Below are positions 34,861 to 46,080 of a stretch of 64,000 bases of DNA, piece by piece. This DNA comes from Dastarcus helophoroides. Lineage: Eukaryota; Arthropoda; Insecta; Coleoptera; Bothrideridae. A program made the position numbers and the translations under genes. The notes under the pieces are model-generated. The model made no database searches. It was not told the origin of the DNA and saw only the letters and a program-made list of their open reading frames with translations. Location: the NCBI GenBank assembly GCA_028583605.1, contig CM053335.1:15994053-16058052 (forward strand). Reading direction: 5' to 3'. Every line of letters begins with the position of its first letter. Within the stretch, counting starts at the first letter, position 1.

Positions 34861-35670
34861 TCCAGCTCATTTATATATTAGTTACGATGCAGTTTTTTAA
34901 CGAGGGGTACTCAATGGCGCGAAAAATTATGGAAAGGGTACACAGATGTGGAAAGTTTGGGAAACACTGCATAGCAATCGAACGAATTTGCTTCCGTAAT
35001 CCCATGTTTGTATTGCATCTTTTTTACTTTAATTAATTTTCAAGGTAATCGTGTATGTAATGAACGCTGAAGTTTTTTGCATCTAACGTGGATACGTTGC
35101 GAAAAAAGCAGGTTAAAAATAAAGCGATATGCTTTTAATTCTGACATTTCTAATAATTCAGCACATTTAATCGTTTCCACTATTTACCGACGGAATCGAG
35201 TGGTTTACATCAAACCGTGTGTACACTTGAATCGGTTGCAATTAAAAGTGTCACGTATACAGAATAACTAACTTATCATTGCGAACGTATCTATAAATTT
35301 GTATGACATGTCAAATATGACGTTACAACTAAATAAGGAGCTGTCTGTTTACGATTGCACTGATAAAATTTGGGTGTATTATTATGTATGCTGCTCGATT
35401 ACAACGCATTTGCAATTCGGAATTTATTGTAATTAGAAAAATTATATTTCATAATTTGTCAGCGTCAATTTCATGTACAAAATAATTTTAAAAAGTTCCA
35501 AAATAAAACTACAAATTTAGTCCACCATCGTATTAACTGGACATAATCGTTTTAATAAACCACATTCTAGTTACTTTTTTTTATAAATTACTGGACATTA
35601 TCTGCGATTTCATCGACTTAACTTTCCAAAATTAATAAGAGTTTTCAATTTGTTAATATTGACGGATCGG
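34861..35670. other. Unique AT-rich DNA
   Basis: Two + strand frames of 60-64 codons (34854-35036 and 35077-35271) have no recognisable features and are not called. Confidence 0.45.
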
Positions 35671-36020
35671 TTTTTTGTTTTAATGTTTTAATTTGTCTGT
35701 GGTTCTAATTAAGAACCAAATATACAGTAGAATACTGTAAGGTAGCTTTCTCATTTCTAAAATTGGTTTGAATAAACGACTGTAGAGTTTTAAAGAGTTC
35801 GTGCAGATCTCAGAATGATATTTTGTTAAAATTCGTTGATACAATCATATTTACATTTAGAAGCAAAGCAAGTTGCCAGCTATATAACGGGTAGCAAAGT
35901 TGCGCTCTATTGTATTAGATGACGCTGTGAAATACGTGCCCCCACGTTAGATTACGCTATCGTTCGCTTTAAGATCGTTTATTGGCACAGAAAATTACGA
36001 AAAATTATTTACTCTTTTTG
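35671..36020 (+). mobile_element. Dispersed element, copy 1 (second copy at 57185-57590)
   Basis: Starts GTTTTAATGTTTTAATTTGT, continues TTCTAATTAAGAACCA, then AGAGTTCGTGCAGATCTCAG, AGATGACGCTGTGAAA, and ends ATTTACTCTTTTTG. The same landmarks in the same order occur at 57185-57590. Part of it (TTCGTGCAGAT...AGAATGAT) is also in the palindromic array at 34.0-34.9 kb. It is non-autonomous, with no coding capacity. Confidence 0.6.
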
Positions 36021-37305
36021 GATGTAATCTCAGTTTGGGAATATCTGCTTTTCCGGATATAATACACAAGGAGTTTTCCGGGATAAAACACTCGAAAAAA
36101 TTCGTCCTTCAAAGATTCTCAAGGTCATTTCAGGATTTTATGGTCGCTAAAACCACCGACTCCAGAAATAATCATATCGATTGCGTCAAATCTGACAAGG
36201 ATTTAGTTCTATTTTCACATCGGTTCCCTTTCGTAATTCTCGTGTCCAGCCATGTTCTTGTGATTCGACAAAATGCCCCCTTTTCTCCGCTTGCCACCTG
36301 AATCATGTTCGATTGATTTTTAGTGGATGCGTCCAAGATTATACAGTTTTATAAATTGTTGCAGAATTTCGCAAATTACCACTTTGGTGGAGGTGGACAT
36401 TTTCAGATGGAACTTCGAGTTTAGACGTCAACGCGAAAAATCGTAAGTAATCATTTCTGTTACCAGTTTAAGGTTAAGGTTCATCGGCAGTAGTCGTGGA
36501 AGAAAAAGAAAGTTTTTAGAACGTTAGATCTGCGTAAGTGTAAACGGCAGACTGCCACCACTACTCGATTTTTAGCATAGATTGTCCACGTGGATACAAT
36601 AATACAAATCTCCAAACCGTTTTGTAATAGATTTTCTGAGATTTCTGAGATTTTCATACGATAAAATCTACGTAACGAAGCTTTAGCCAAAGTCACCTGT
36701 AGTAGCAGTAGAACTACTTAGTAGTAGTAAAACTACTTAGCAGTAGTAGAACTACTATGTTGCCATTACTTCAAGGTATTTCCCTAATGTGCAGAATAAA
36801 GCATCGAAATTCCCCCTTGCTTCCCGTACGATTTGATTTTAAATTCGCAATCACGACAAGTCATAATTCATAGAAAAAGTGTCGATTGTCAAAATTCTAA
36901 CAAAAAACGTTGAAGCTTTAAACGAGATTTCCCGAAAAATCGGATATTCGAGTTTAAGTTCAATATTTCTAAATGAAAATAGAAATGTTGGGAATTTCTT
37001 TTATGGAATTTATTTCGCATTTTTTTCAAAAATTTAATTTTTGCAAGAAACCGAGTTTAAATTTGACGTTTTTATTTTTATAATTTAGCAATTCCATGTG
37101 GAGCCAAAGTGAAAATTTCGAAAGAAAAATTATTATTTAAAAAAAAAATTCCCAAAAAATAGGCTAACAACAAAATTTCGAAAATTCTAGAAGTTTTTAT
37201 TTTGGAACAAAAAATTTATACCAGTTTAAGCTTGATATTTTTCAACTAAAATGGAAATGTTGAGAACTTTTTCTAATAAATTTCAATTATTTTTTTCCAA
37301 ATTTT
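36021..37305. other. Unique DNA, including a small GTA/CTA-rich palindromic run
   Basis: Mostly unique. 36700-36757 is a run of GTAGTAG and AACTACT words forming short overlapping palindromes. Frames at 36035-36301 (+) and 36481-36696 (-) show no known domain. 36900-37300 drifts into AT satellite-like sequence. Confidence 0.45.
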
Positions 37306-39380
37306 GACTGTCTTGAGGGGGCCAAATTGAACTTTCCGGGGAAAGCCCCCCTAGCCACTACTTAACTTTGCGCATGGATAATAAAGTCAAAAATCTAAAA
37401 ATTTATTAATACAAATTACTTTTTAGTGGGAGCTAAGACCAACTTTGGGGGGAAGGGGGGCTAATCCCCCCCCTAGCTTCGCGACTAACTTTATCTACGA
37501 AGAATAACATTAAAAATTTGAAAATTTATTGTTATAAATAACATTTCGGGGGGCAGCCCCCCCTACTCCCCACATAACTTCCCCCATGAAGAATTAACAA
37601 AAAAATGAGGAATTTATTAATATAAATCACATTTTTAGTGGGGGGGGCTAAGTTATACTTTTTTGTGGTTTAAGCCCCCCTAGCCCCCACTTGATTGCCC
37701 ACGTAGAATAAACTCAAAAACTAAGAATTTGTTAATAAAAATAAAATTTTTTAGTAAGGGGGCCAAGCCCCCCTAGCTCCCACCAAACTCCCCCATGGAT
37801 AATAAACTCAGAAATCTAAGAATACTTTAATACAAATTACATTTTTTATTGGAGACCAAGTCCAACTTTGGGGGGACGGGGGCTAGGACCCCTTGCCTCC
37901 CATCTAATTTCGCCTATGAAGAATAAAGTTAAATATTTACAAATTTATTGTTATAAATAACATTTCTGGGGGGGGGCAGCCCCCCACCGCCCCACCTAAC
38001 TTCGCCCATGGAAAATAAACACAAAAATCTAAAAGTTTATTAATATAAATCACATTTTTTAGTGGGGGGGGCTATCAAGCTGATCCCCCTAGCCCCACCT
38101 AACTTTTCCCACAAAGAATAAACTCAAAAATCCAAGAATTTGTTAACATAAATAATATTTTTAGTGTCTGGGGGGGCTAGATCCTACTTTGGGGGGACAG
38201 GCCCCCCCCTAACACTCTCTAGCCCCACCTACCCCTTTGACCATGGAAAATAAATTTTAAAAAAATAAGAATTTATTATTATAAATTACATTTTTTAGTG
38301 AGGGAGTCAAGTTCAACTTTCTGGGGGAGCTGAGCCCCCTAGCCCCACCTAACTTTTCTCACAAAGAATAAACTCAAAAATCCAAGAATTTGTTAACATT
38401 AATAACATTTTTAGTATGGGGGAGGGGCCTAGGTCCAACTTTGGGGGGACAGGCCCCCCCTAACACTCTCTAGCCCCACCTATCCCCTTTGCCCATGGAA
38501 AATAAATTTAAAAAAAATAACTAAATAAAAAAAATAAGAATTTATTATTATAAATCACATTTTTTAGTGGGGGAGCCAAGTTCAACTTTTTGGGGGAGGC
38601 TGAGCCCCCTAGCCCCACCTAACTTTTCCCACAAAGAATAAACTAAAAAATCCAAGAATTTGTAAATATAAATAACATTTTTAGTGTGGGGGAGGGGGCT
38701 AGGATCCAACTTTGGGGGACAGGCCCCCCTAACACTCTCTAGCCCCACCTAGCCCCTTTGCCCATGGAAAATAAATTAAAAAAAAATAACTAACTAAAAA
38801 AATAAGAATTTATTATTATAAATCACATTTTTTAGTCGGGGAGCCAAGTTCAACTTTTGGGGGGGGGGCTGAGCCCCCTAACCCCACCTAACTTTTCCCA
38901 CAAAGAATAAACTAAAAAATCCAAGAATTTGTTAACATAAATAACATTTTTAGTGTAGAAGAGGGGGCTAGGTCCAACTTTGGGGGGACAGGCCCCCTAA
39001 CACTCTGTAACCCCACCTAGCCCCCTTCCCCATGGAAAATAAATTTTAAAAAAATAACTAAATAAAAAAATAAGAATTTATTATTATAAATTACTTTTTT
39101 TAGTGGGGGAACCAAGATCAAATTTTTGGGGGGGCTGAGCCCCCTAGATCCACTTAATTTTTCCCACAAAGAATAAATTAAAAAATCCAAGAATTTGTTA
39201 ACATAAATAACATTTTCAGTGTGCGAGAGGGGGCTAGGTCCAACTTTGGGGGGACAGGCCCCCCTAACACTCTCTAACCCCACCTAGCCCCTTTGTCCAT
39301 GGAAAATAAATTTTAAAAAAATAACTAAATAAAAAAAATAAGAATTTATTATTATAAATCACATTTTTTTAGCGGGGGGC
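37306..39380 (+). repeat. G-run/C-run satellite (about 120 bp monomer, about 240 bp dimer)
   Basis: A monomer of about 120 bp has an AT-rich half (AATTTATTAATATAAATCAC, AAGAATAAACTCAAAAATC) and a GC half in which GGGGGGCT is followed by AGCCCCCCTAGCCCCCACCT. From about 38160 on, two diverged monomers alternate: one with CTGAGCCCCCTAGCCCCACC and CCCACAAAGAATAAAC, the other with GGGGGGACAGGCCCCCCC, TAACACTCTCTAGCCCCACC and CCCATGGAAAATAAA. About 16 monomers in all. Minus-strand frames near 38548 and 39017 are repeats of each other. Confidence 0.92.
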
Positions 39381-39465
39381 ACGTAGGGTTACCAACATAT
39401 TTTCGGCTGATTATAGTAAATATTTTTCAGAATAAGCAATAAAAAATATAGTTCGCTTAAAAAAA

Positions 39466-39560
39466 AATTTAGGAGAGGAGTTCCCAACCTTTATGTTGTG
39501 CCCCCACCCTTTCGAAGTGTAAAAAATCTATTTATGCCCCCTTTTACGTTTTTTCAATAA
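39466..39560 (+). mobile_element. Possible hAT-type MITE terminal fragment
   Basis: GAGTTCCCAACCTTTATGTT followed by GTGCCCCCACCCTTTC and ATTTATGCCCCC resembles the terminal region of hAT non-autonomous elements (GGTTCCCAACCTTTTT then a C-rich run). No opposite terminus or target duplication was found by eye. Confidence 0.3.
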
Positions 39561-40290
39561 ACGTCGAAAATTCGAATCAAAACAGACTTATAAAAAGATA
39601 AAATTAAAAAAAAAAGTCTTAGAAAGCAGTTGAAATTTTGAAAAATAATGAAAACTTTTAATTAAAAAATTTACAAAATAAGGCAAAACGTTCAAAAAAT
39701 TCCAAATTTTTAGTGAAGTCAAAATGTTCAAAAAAGTTAAGATTTTGAATGAATTCGAAAATTTTGAAAACAGTCGAAATTTCGAAAAATGTCGAAATTT
39801 TTATAAAAAGAAGATTTTCAAAACAAAATTTTAATTTTTTAAAGTCGAAACTTTGAAAAAAATTCGTATAATTGAAAAAAATCGTAATATTGAAAAATAC
39901 TCAAAGAACTTAAAAAGTCAAGCATTTCAAAAAAAAATAAAAATTTAATAAATGGGACGATTTTCAAAAAAAAAGTTTTTGTCAAAAACTAAAGTATCAG
40001 AATACCTAATTCAAAAATTTAAAAAAAAATCGAAATGTTCTAAAAAATTAAAAACCTTAAAAGCACACTTTAAAAAAAATCAGAATTTAAAATTTTCAAA
40101 ACAAGTCGAAAAATTTTCAAAAGATCCGACTTTTGGAAACTGTCGAAATTTTCATAAAAAGTTAAAATTTTTAAAAGAAAATCGGAATTTTCAAAGAAGT
40201 CGAAATTTTAGAAAAAATTCGTATAATTTCAAAAAATCGAAATATTGTCAAAGAACTCAAAAATTGTCAAAGAACGCAAAAAAAAAGTCA
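39561..40290 (+). repeat. A-rich degenerate AT satellite block
   Basis: AAATTTTGAAAAA and AAAGTCGAAATTTT words, A-rich on the + strand. The 158-codon Lys-rich + frame from 39952 is derived from it. Confidence 0.75.
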
Positions 40291-41690
40291 AAATGTATTT
40301 CTAATTTGACGGATCTCGGGGGCCAAAGACGTTTCTTTCCCAGTATCGGGCCTAGTAGAACTTCCGAGCTAAACGAAACGAAATTATGGCGAAAGAAGTT
40401 CGGTAAACCGGCCCCCAACTTGACGTGATATATTGCCAGTTCAAAGTCGACGTCCGCACCCACCTCTACCGACGGCGGCGAAATCCTCGCCGACCGATAC
40501 GAAACGCTCTCGGTGCGCAAGCGCGCCCATCTGTTCCTCCGTCACTGGCAGTTGGTTTGTTGCTTTCTGTTGTTTGCGTTCCAAAGCCGACTTGGATGTG
40601 CTATCCGCGAGCGTAACACCGCGTTTTGGTGCTCTATATTTATAGAAGTTTCACGTAAAAGTGTACGGATTCCAATCGATTGCATCGATGTTCGAGTAGG
40701 CTTTGGAATTTTGAATTCGATCGTTCGTATGTATTTTTTTCCTAGTGTATTAAATTTACAATTCGTTGGTGGATTGGCCCAGAGTTGAACGTTTCGCCTA
40801 AGTTTACGTTTGTCGAAATTTTAAACAAACTTACGCGTTCGCACCCGCTTGACAACAACTGGTTTTTGACAGATGGTTGGAATGAAATAAATGGTAATTA
40901 TTAACCTTCTAGTTTTTTTTTCGTGCATTAACTCTTTCAGGTGGTTACGTTATCATTGAACGATTACAGTCGTATATACGGATAAATTGTCGAATACGAG
41001 TGGCAGCGTGTAAAAGTTATTTCGGTTGTCGTTTGAAAGTAGGTAGAACGCCCCGGCAGGCGATAGTGAGCTTTAATCGCGGTAGGCGTAAGATCGTTCG
41101 CGTTCGAGAGTCCGGTAAAAGGAATTCTATTTCCCTTTGCATTTGCTTTTCACGGTAACTTCTGTTTATTGGTCGTAAACGAAGCTCGATATCGAGGGTA
41201 CTGTGACGAATTTCGCCTTGGATCCGTTTTTTTTTACTTTTTAAAACGTAAAAATGCACCCGGAAAATTCCCTGGCATTTTAGTTGATTAAGCAGGCGAC
41301 TACGTCATTTGTTTATTTATACGTTGCTGCATCCTGAAAGGCTTCAGGGTTATACTTGCTACTTTAGTAAATTGAAACATCGCCTCGTTTTAATTTCGCT
41401 TTATTACCACAACCGCTTAACGTTTTCTTCGGCGAGAAATTCAAAATTTATCGTCTGACTTTTCTATTTAATTAGAATATTCAGATCAACTTACTAATTA
41501 ATACTGAAGACAATTACGCAATGTGTTTGTCAATGAAAATAAAAAAATTACACGTTAGTTTACGTTTTACATATGAACTTATACGACGTTCATTCTATCT
41601 GATCAGTGACGTCATTAGTTGGTTATTCTACTTACTCACCACTGTAAATGTCATCTTGTGTGTTTAGGCACGTTCTATTTTCAAAGTTAC
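40291..41690. other. CpG-rich unique island fading into AT-rich unique DNA
   Basis: 40290-40680 is GC/CpG-rich and the rest is mixed unique sequence. A TGACGTGA (CRE-like) lies at 40421 and a TATATTTATAG at about 40635. Four overlapping frames in this island disagree; only the segment at 40440-40554 has a splice-compatible, coding-like look. Confidence 0.4.
40440..40554 (+). CDS. Candidate coding or 5' exon, unknown product
   Basis: Acceptor-like TATATTGCCAG precedes 40440 and donor-like TTG|GTTTGT follows 40554, similar to the donor used by the Oli exon. The open frame through it has strongly GC-rich third positions and reads SKSTSAPTSTDGGEILADRY, followed by ETLSVRKRAHLFLRHWQL. It has no ATG. 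It ends in phase 0, and the Axud1 coding exon (61242, ATT AAA ATG) is also open in phase 0, so splicing would be frame-compatible. A one-in-three coincidence is not evidence of linkage. I do not recognise the peptide. Confidence 0.25.
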
Positions 41691-43240
41691 TCAAAAATTC
41701 CAAAATTAGTAGTCGAATTTTGGGGTTATAACGCGAATTTCGACTTTTTTTTCATAATTTAGACTTTCTCTCGAATTTTTGGTTTTCTTTCCAAAATTTC
41801 GCCCTTATTTTGAATATTTCAATCTCTTTCGTTTGTAAATTTTCCGAATATTTCGGCTTTGGACATTTCGGTTTTTTTGTGACATTTTTAAGAGTAAATA
41901 TTTGGGGAATTTTGAAGCAGAAGTGGCTTCGAATTCCCCTAAATTTTCAAAATCTCGACTTCCTTGAATCTGAAAAATTAGACTTTTTCTGAAAAATGGA
42001 CTTTTTCTGAAAAATTAGACTTTTTGTAAAGAATTCAACTTTTTTTTTGAAAGTATTGAACTTTTTTGAAATGTCGACTTGAAAAATTCTAAAATGTCAA
42101 AATTTCTACTTTTTTAAAATTTCGTCTTTTAAAATTTCGACTTTTCAAATTTGACATTTGTAGTAGATATATCAGGAGGATTCTGGACCAGAGGTGGCTT
42201 AAAATTCCCGTAAATTTTCAATATTTCGATTTTCTTGAATTTTTTTGAAAAATTACACTTTTTGAAGATAACTTTTTTTTAAAGTGTTAAAATTTTTTAA
42301 ATGTCTACTTAAAAAATTTTGACATTTTAGAATCTCCGCTTTTTTAAAATTTTTACCCTTTTCCAGATTTGACATTTTCCCAACAGGGAATGCTTTTTTT
42401 TATTTCGACGTTCAGATTTGGCCTATTCAAAATTTTGGCATTTAAATTTTTTGACATTTCAAATTTTTGGCATTTCAAATATTTGACATTCCAAATTTTT
42501 GACATTTTACATTTTTGACATTCCTAATTTTTGATATTTCAAATTTTTGGCATTTCAAATTTTTGATATTTCAAATTTTTGACATTTCAAATTTTCGCTT
42601 TTGCAAAATTTCCACTTTTTTTTAAAATGTGACATGATCCCTAATTTGGAAAGATTTTATTTTTTTTTAATTTTGAGTCAAATTTCATTTTTTCAATATT
42701 TTCATTTGATTTTTTAAAATGTAATTTTTTCGAGACTTTTTCTGTAAAAATTAATTTTGTAAAGAATTCAACTTTTTTTTTGAAAGTATTGAACTTTTTT
42801 GAAATGTCGACTTGAAAAATTCTAAAATGTCAAAATTTCTACTTTTTTAAAATTTCGTCTTTTAAAATTTCGACTTTTCAAATTTGGCATTTGTAGTAGA
42901 TATATCAGGAGGATTCTGGACCAGAGGTGGCTTAAAATTCCCGTAAATTTTCAAAATTTCGATTTTCTTGAACTTTTTTGGAAAATTACACTTTTTTTGA
43001 AAATTACAACTCTTTTTTTGAAAGTGTTACCTTTTTTAAAATGTCTACTTAAAAATTTTTGACATTTTAGATTCGGCACTTTTTTAAAATTTTTACCCTT
43101 TTCCAGATTTGGCATTTTCTTTTATTGGGAAAGCTTTTTTTTTTAATTTCGACTTTCAGATTTGGCCTATTCAAAATTTTCTTTTCTTTTTGAAAATTTC
43201 TAGTTTTTCTTAAGTTTCGTTTTTTTTTGTAAACTTCTTG
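41691..43240 (-). repeat. T-rich AT satellite with a 722 bp duplication and half-hairpin fragments
   Basis: TTTCGACTTTTTTTGAAA words throughout. The segment containing GTAGATATATCAGGAGGATT, CTGGACCAGAGGTGGCTTAA is present near 42169 and again near 42892, with similar flanks. These carry only the left arm of the foldback element described at 43241 onward. A 16 bp minisatellite (TTTTTGACATTTCAAA) occupies about 42440-42600. Confidence 0.8.
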
Positions 43241-43347
43241 TAGATATAATCAGGGGAATTCTGCATCGGAAGTGACTTTTTAGTTTCGCCAATATGCCAT
43301 AAGAAGCTATAAGCTCACTTTCGATCCAGAATTCCCCTGATATATCT
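43241..43347. repeat. Foldback hairpin element, copy A
   Basis: Left arm TAGATATAATCAGGGGAATT then CTGCATCGGAAGTGAC. Right arm GTCCAGAATC-type sequence, here CGATCCAGAATTCCCCTGAT then ATATCT. The centre is CGCCAATATGCCATAAGAAG. Both arms carry GGGGAATTCTG / CAGAATTCCCC, whereas other copies carry GGGGATTCTGG / CCAGAATCCCC. Confidence 0.8.
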
Positions 43348-43656
43348 GTTTTGAAAATCTCGACTTTCGTAAATATTTCTGAAAATATTTTTCTAAAAAT
43401 TTGAGAAAATGTTGATTTTTTTTAAATATGTCGAGTTGAAAATTTTTACATTTCAAAATTTCCGCCTTTTCAAAAATTGTCTATTTCAAAATTTAAATTA
43501 AAGAAAATATCAAAATTTGATATTTTCTTTAATTCGAAAAGTTTATTTTTTTTAGATTTCTGTTTCAAAATTTGGTTTTTCCAAAATTTCAACGTCTTTG
43601 AAAATTTCTGGCTTTTCGCAGAGTTTCGATTTTTCTTTTTGGTAATTTTCCATTAG

Positions 43657-43763
43657 TAGATATATCAGAGGGATTCTGGACCGGAAACGACTTAGTAGCA
43701 TCGCCGACGTACCACAGGGAACTATAAAGTCACTTGTGGTCCTAGAATCCCTCTGATATATCT
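43657..43763. repeat. Foldback hairpin element, copy B
   Basis: Arms TAGATATATCAGAGGGATTC and GAATCCCTCTGATATATCTA are a perfect 20 bp inverted pair. The inner arm diverges (GGACCGGAAACGACTTA against AAGTCACTTGTGGTCC). The variant GAGGGA is present in both arms. Confidence 0.85.
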
Positions 43764-43854
43764 ATTTTAAAAATTTCGACTTTCGTGAGTTTTTCTGAAA
43801 AAGTTTGACTTTTTTTTGAAGAATTCAACCTTTTTTGAAAATGTAGACTTGAAA

Positions 43855-44330
43855 AATTTTGACATTTCAAATTTTTGACATTTCAAATTTTTGACACTTC
43901 AAATTTTTGACACTTCAAAATTTTGACATTTCAAATTTTTGACACTTCACGTTTTTGACATTTCAACTATTTGACATTTAAAATTTTTGACGTTTCAAAT
44001 TTTGACATTTCAAATTTTTAACATTTCCAATTTTTGACATTTCCAATTTTTGACATTTCAAATTTTTGACATTTCAAATTTTTGACATTTCAAATTTTTG
44101 ACACTTCAAATTTTTGACACTTCAAATTTTTGACATTTCAAATATTTGACACTTCACTTTTTTGACATTTCAACTATTTGACATTTAAAATTTTTGACGT
44201 TTCAAATTTTGACATTTCAAATTTTTAACATTTCCAATTTTTGACATTTCCAATTTTTGACATTTCAAATTTTTGACATTTCAAATTTTTGACATTTCAA
44301 ATTTTCGCTTTTGCAAAATTTCCACTTTTT
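43855..44330 (+). repeat. 16 bp minisatellite TTTTTGACATTTCAAA, with 207 bp higher-order duplication
   Basis: GACATTTCAAATTTTT repeats every 16 bp (starts 43861, 43877, 43893 and so on) about 28 times. The stretch from TTTGACATTTCAACTATTTG to TTTCCAATTTTTGACATTTC occurs twice, about 207 bp apart. A further block of the same monomer lies at 44795-45010. Confidence 0.95.
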
Positions 44331-44463
44331 TTAAAATGTGATATGTTCCCTAATTTGGAAAGTTTTTTTAAATTTCGATTTCTAAATTTGCTTTTTTTAA
44401 TAGTTTCATTTATTTTGAAAATTCGTAATTACTTTCGGGATTTTTTCGGTAAATTTCGATTAG

Positions 44464-44568
44464 TAGATATATCAGGAGGATTCTGGAGCGGAAGTCACTT
44501 TATAACTTTGCCTACATGCCATAAGAAGCTATAGTCAGTTCCGATCCAGAATCCCCATGTTATATCTA
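44464..44568. repeat. Foldback hairpin element, copy C
   Basis: Left arm TAGATATATCAGGAGGATTC, then TGGAGCGGAAGTCACTTTAT. Centre CCTACATGCCATAAGAAGCT. Right arm TTCCGATCCAGAATCCCCAT, then GTTATATCTA. The arms pair with several mismatches. Confidence 0.75.
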
Positions 44569-44615
44569 CTTCTGCGTTATTTTAATTCGACATGTTCCCT
44601 AATTTGGGAAGATTA

Positions 44616-44721
44616 GTAGTAGTTATGGCAGAGGGATTCTGGACCGGAAATAATTTAGTAGCAACGTCGACGTAAGGAACTATAAAATCACTTGTGGTCC
44701 AGAATCTCTCTGATATATCTA
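44616..44721. repeat. Foldback hairpin element, copy D
   Basis: Left arm ends GCAGAGGGATTCTGGACCGG; right arm TTGTGGTCCAGAATCTCTCT then GATATATCT. It is close to copy B in its arms and its GTCGACGTA centre, and lies only about 50 bp from copy C. Confidence 0.75.
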
Positions 44722-44794
44722 TTTTGAAAATTTCGACTTTCGTGAGTTTTTCGGAAAATTTGACCATTTTTTTTGAAGAATTCAACCTTTTTTG

Positions 44795-45010
44795 AAAATT
44801 TTGACATTACAAATTTTTGACATTTCAAATTTTTGACACTTCACATTTTTGACATTTCAAATTTTTGATATTTCAAATTTTTGACACTTCACATTTTTGA
44901 TATTTCAAATTTTTGACATTTCACATTTTTGACACTTCACATTTTTGACATTTCAAATATTTGACATTTCAAATTTTTGATAGTTCAAATTTTTGACATT
45001 TCAAATTTTC
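44795..45010 (+). repeat. 16 bp minisatellite, second block
   Basis: Same TTTTTGACATTTCAAA monomer as 43855-44330, about 13 copies, several with the ACACTTCACA variant. Confidence 0.93.
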
Positions 45011-45166
45011 GCTTTTACAAAATTTCCACATTTTTTAAAATATCATGTTCCCTAATTTGGAAAGTTTTTTTTTAAATTTCGATTTCTAAATTTGCTTTTT
45101 TCAATAGTTTCATTTATTTTGAAAATTCGTAATTATTTTCGGGATTTTTTCGGTAAATTTCGATTA

Positions 45167-45274
45167 GTAGATATATCAGGAGGATTCTGGAGCGGAAGTC
45201 AATTTATAACTTTGCCTACATGCCATAAGAAGCTATAAAGTCAGTTCCGATCCAGAATCCCCATGTTATATCTA
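45167..45274. repeat. Foldback hairpin element, copy E (near duplicate of copy C)
   Basis: Almost the same sequence as 44464-44568, with matching flanks (ATTTCGGGATTTTTTCGGTA before it, CTTCTGCGTTATTTTAATTC after it). The whole neighbourhood was therefore duplicated with an offset of about 703 bp. Confidence 0.8.
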
Positions 45275-46080
45275 CTTCTGCGTTATTTTAATTCGACATT
45301 TTTTTTTAAATGTGGACCTTTCAAAATGTCCAAAAACGATGGTTTTCGAATTTTCAATTTTTTTGAAAAGTTCGACTTTTTTCTAAATTTCGACGTCCTT
45401 TTTTTTCAAAATTTTGACTCCTCGAAATTTCCACTTTCTTGGTATAAATTTCTAATTTTTGAAAAATTCGATGTTTTAAAATATTTGATTTTTTTTTAAA
45501 TTGTAAATATTTTGGGAAAATTCAATTTTCACTTTTTCAAAAATTTCGATATTTTTTCGAAATAAAAAATTATAATTTATTTGGAAAATTTCGACATTTT
45601 TAAAAAGTTGGACAGTTTTTTGTAAACGTTGGCTTTTCGAAAAGCGACTTTTTTGAGAATTTAGACCTTTTCAAAATCTCGACCTTCTCAAAATTTCCAC
45701 CTTTTCAAAATTTCGACTTTTCCTCAAAATCTCGACTTTTGAAGATTCCGATTTCTTTTGACATCGACATTTTCTCGAAATGATACTCATTCGAAAAATT
45801 AGATTTTTGAAAATTTGGACTTTAAAATTTTGACTTTCAATATATTTTTTTTTACATTTTTTGAGAATTTGGTCTTTTATTTACTGAATTTCGACGTTTT
45901 CTCGAAATTTCATTTTTAAATTCGAGTTTTCTAAAAATGTTTAAAGTTTGAAATTAGAAATAGAAATTGATAAACTTTCGATTGAAATTTCCAGATTAAA
46001 TTTGACTTTATTAATAGTAAAGTCAAATTTAATCTGGAAATTTTAATTAATTATTTCAAAAATTTAAAATTAACAGAGAG
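45275..46080 (-). repeat. T-rich degenerate AT satellite
   Basis: Same family as elsewhere. It ends in a perfect palindrome at 45985-46043 (separate entry). Confidence 0.7.
45985..46043. repeat. Perfect 26 bp inverted repeat, 7-base loop
   Basis: Arms 45985-46010 and 46018-46043 are exact reverse complements (core CCAGATTAAATTTGACTTTA) around TTAATAG. Confidence 0.95.
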
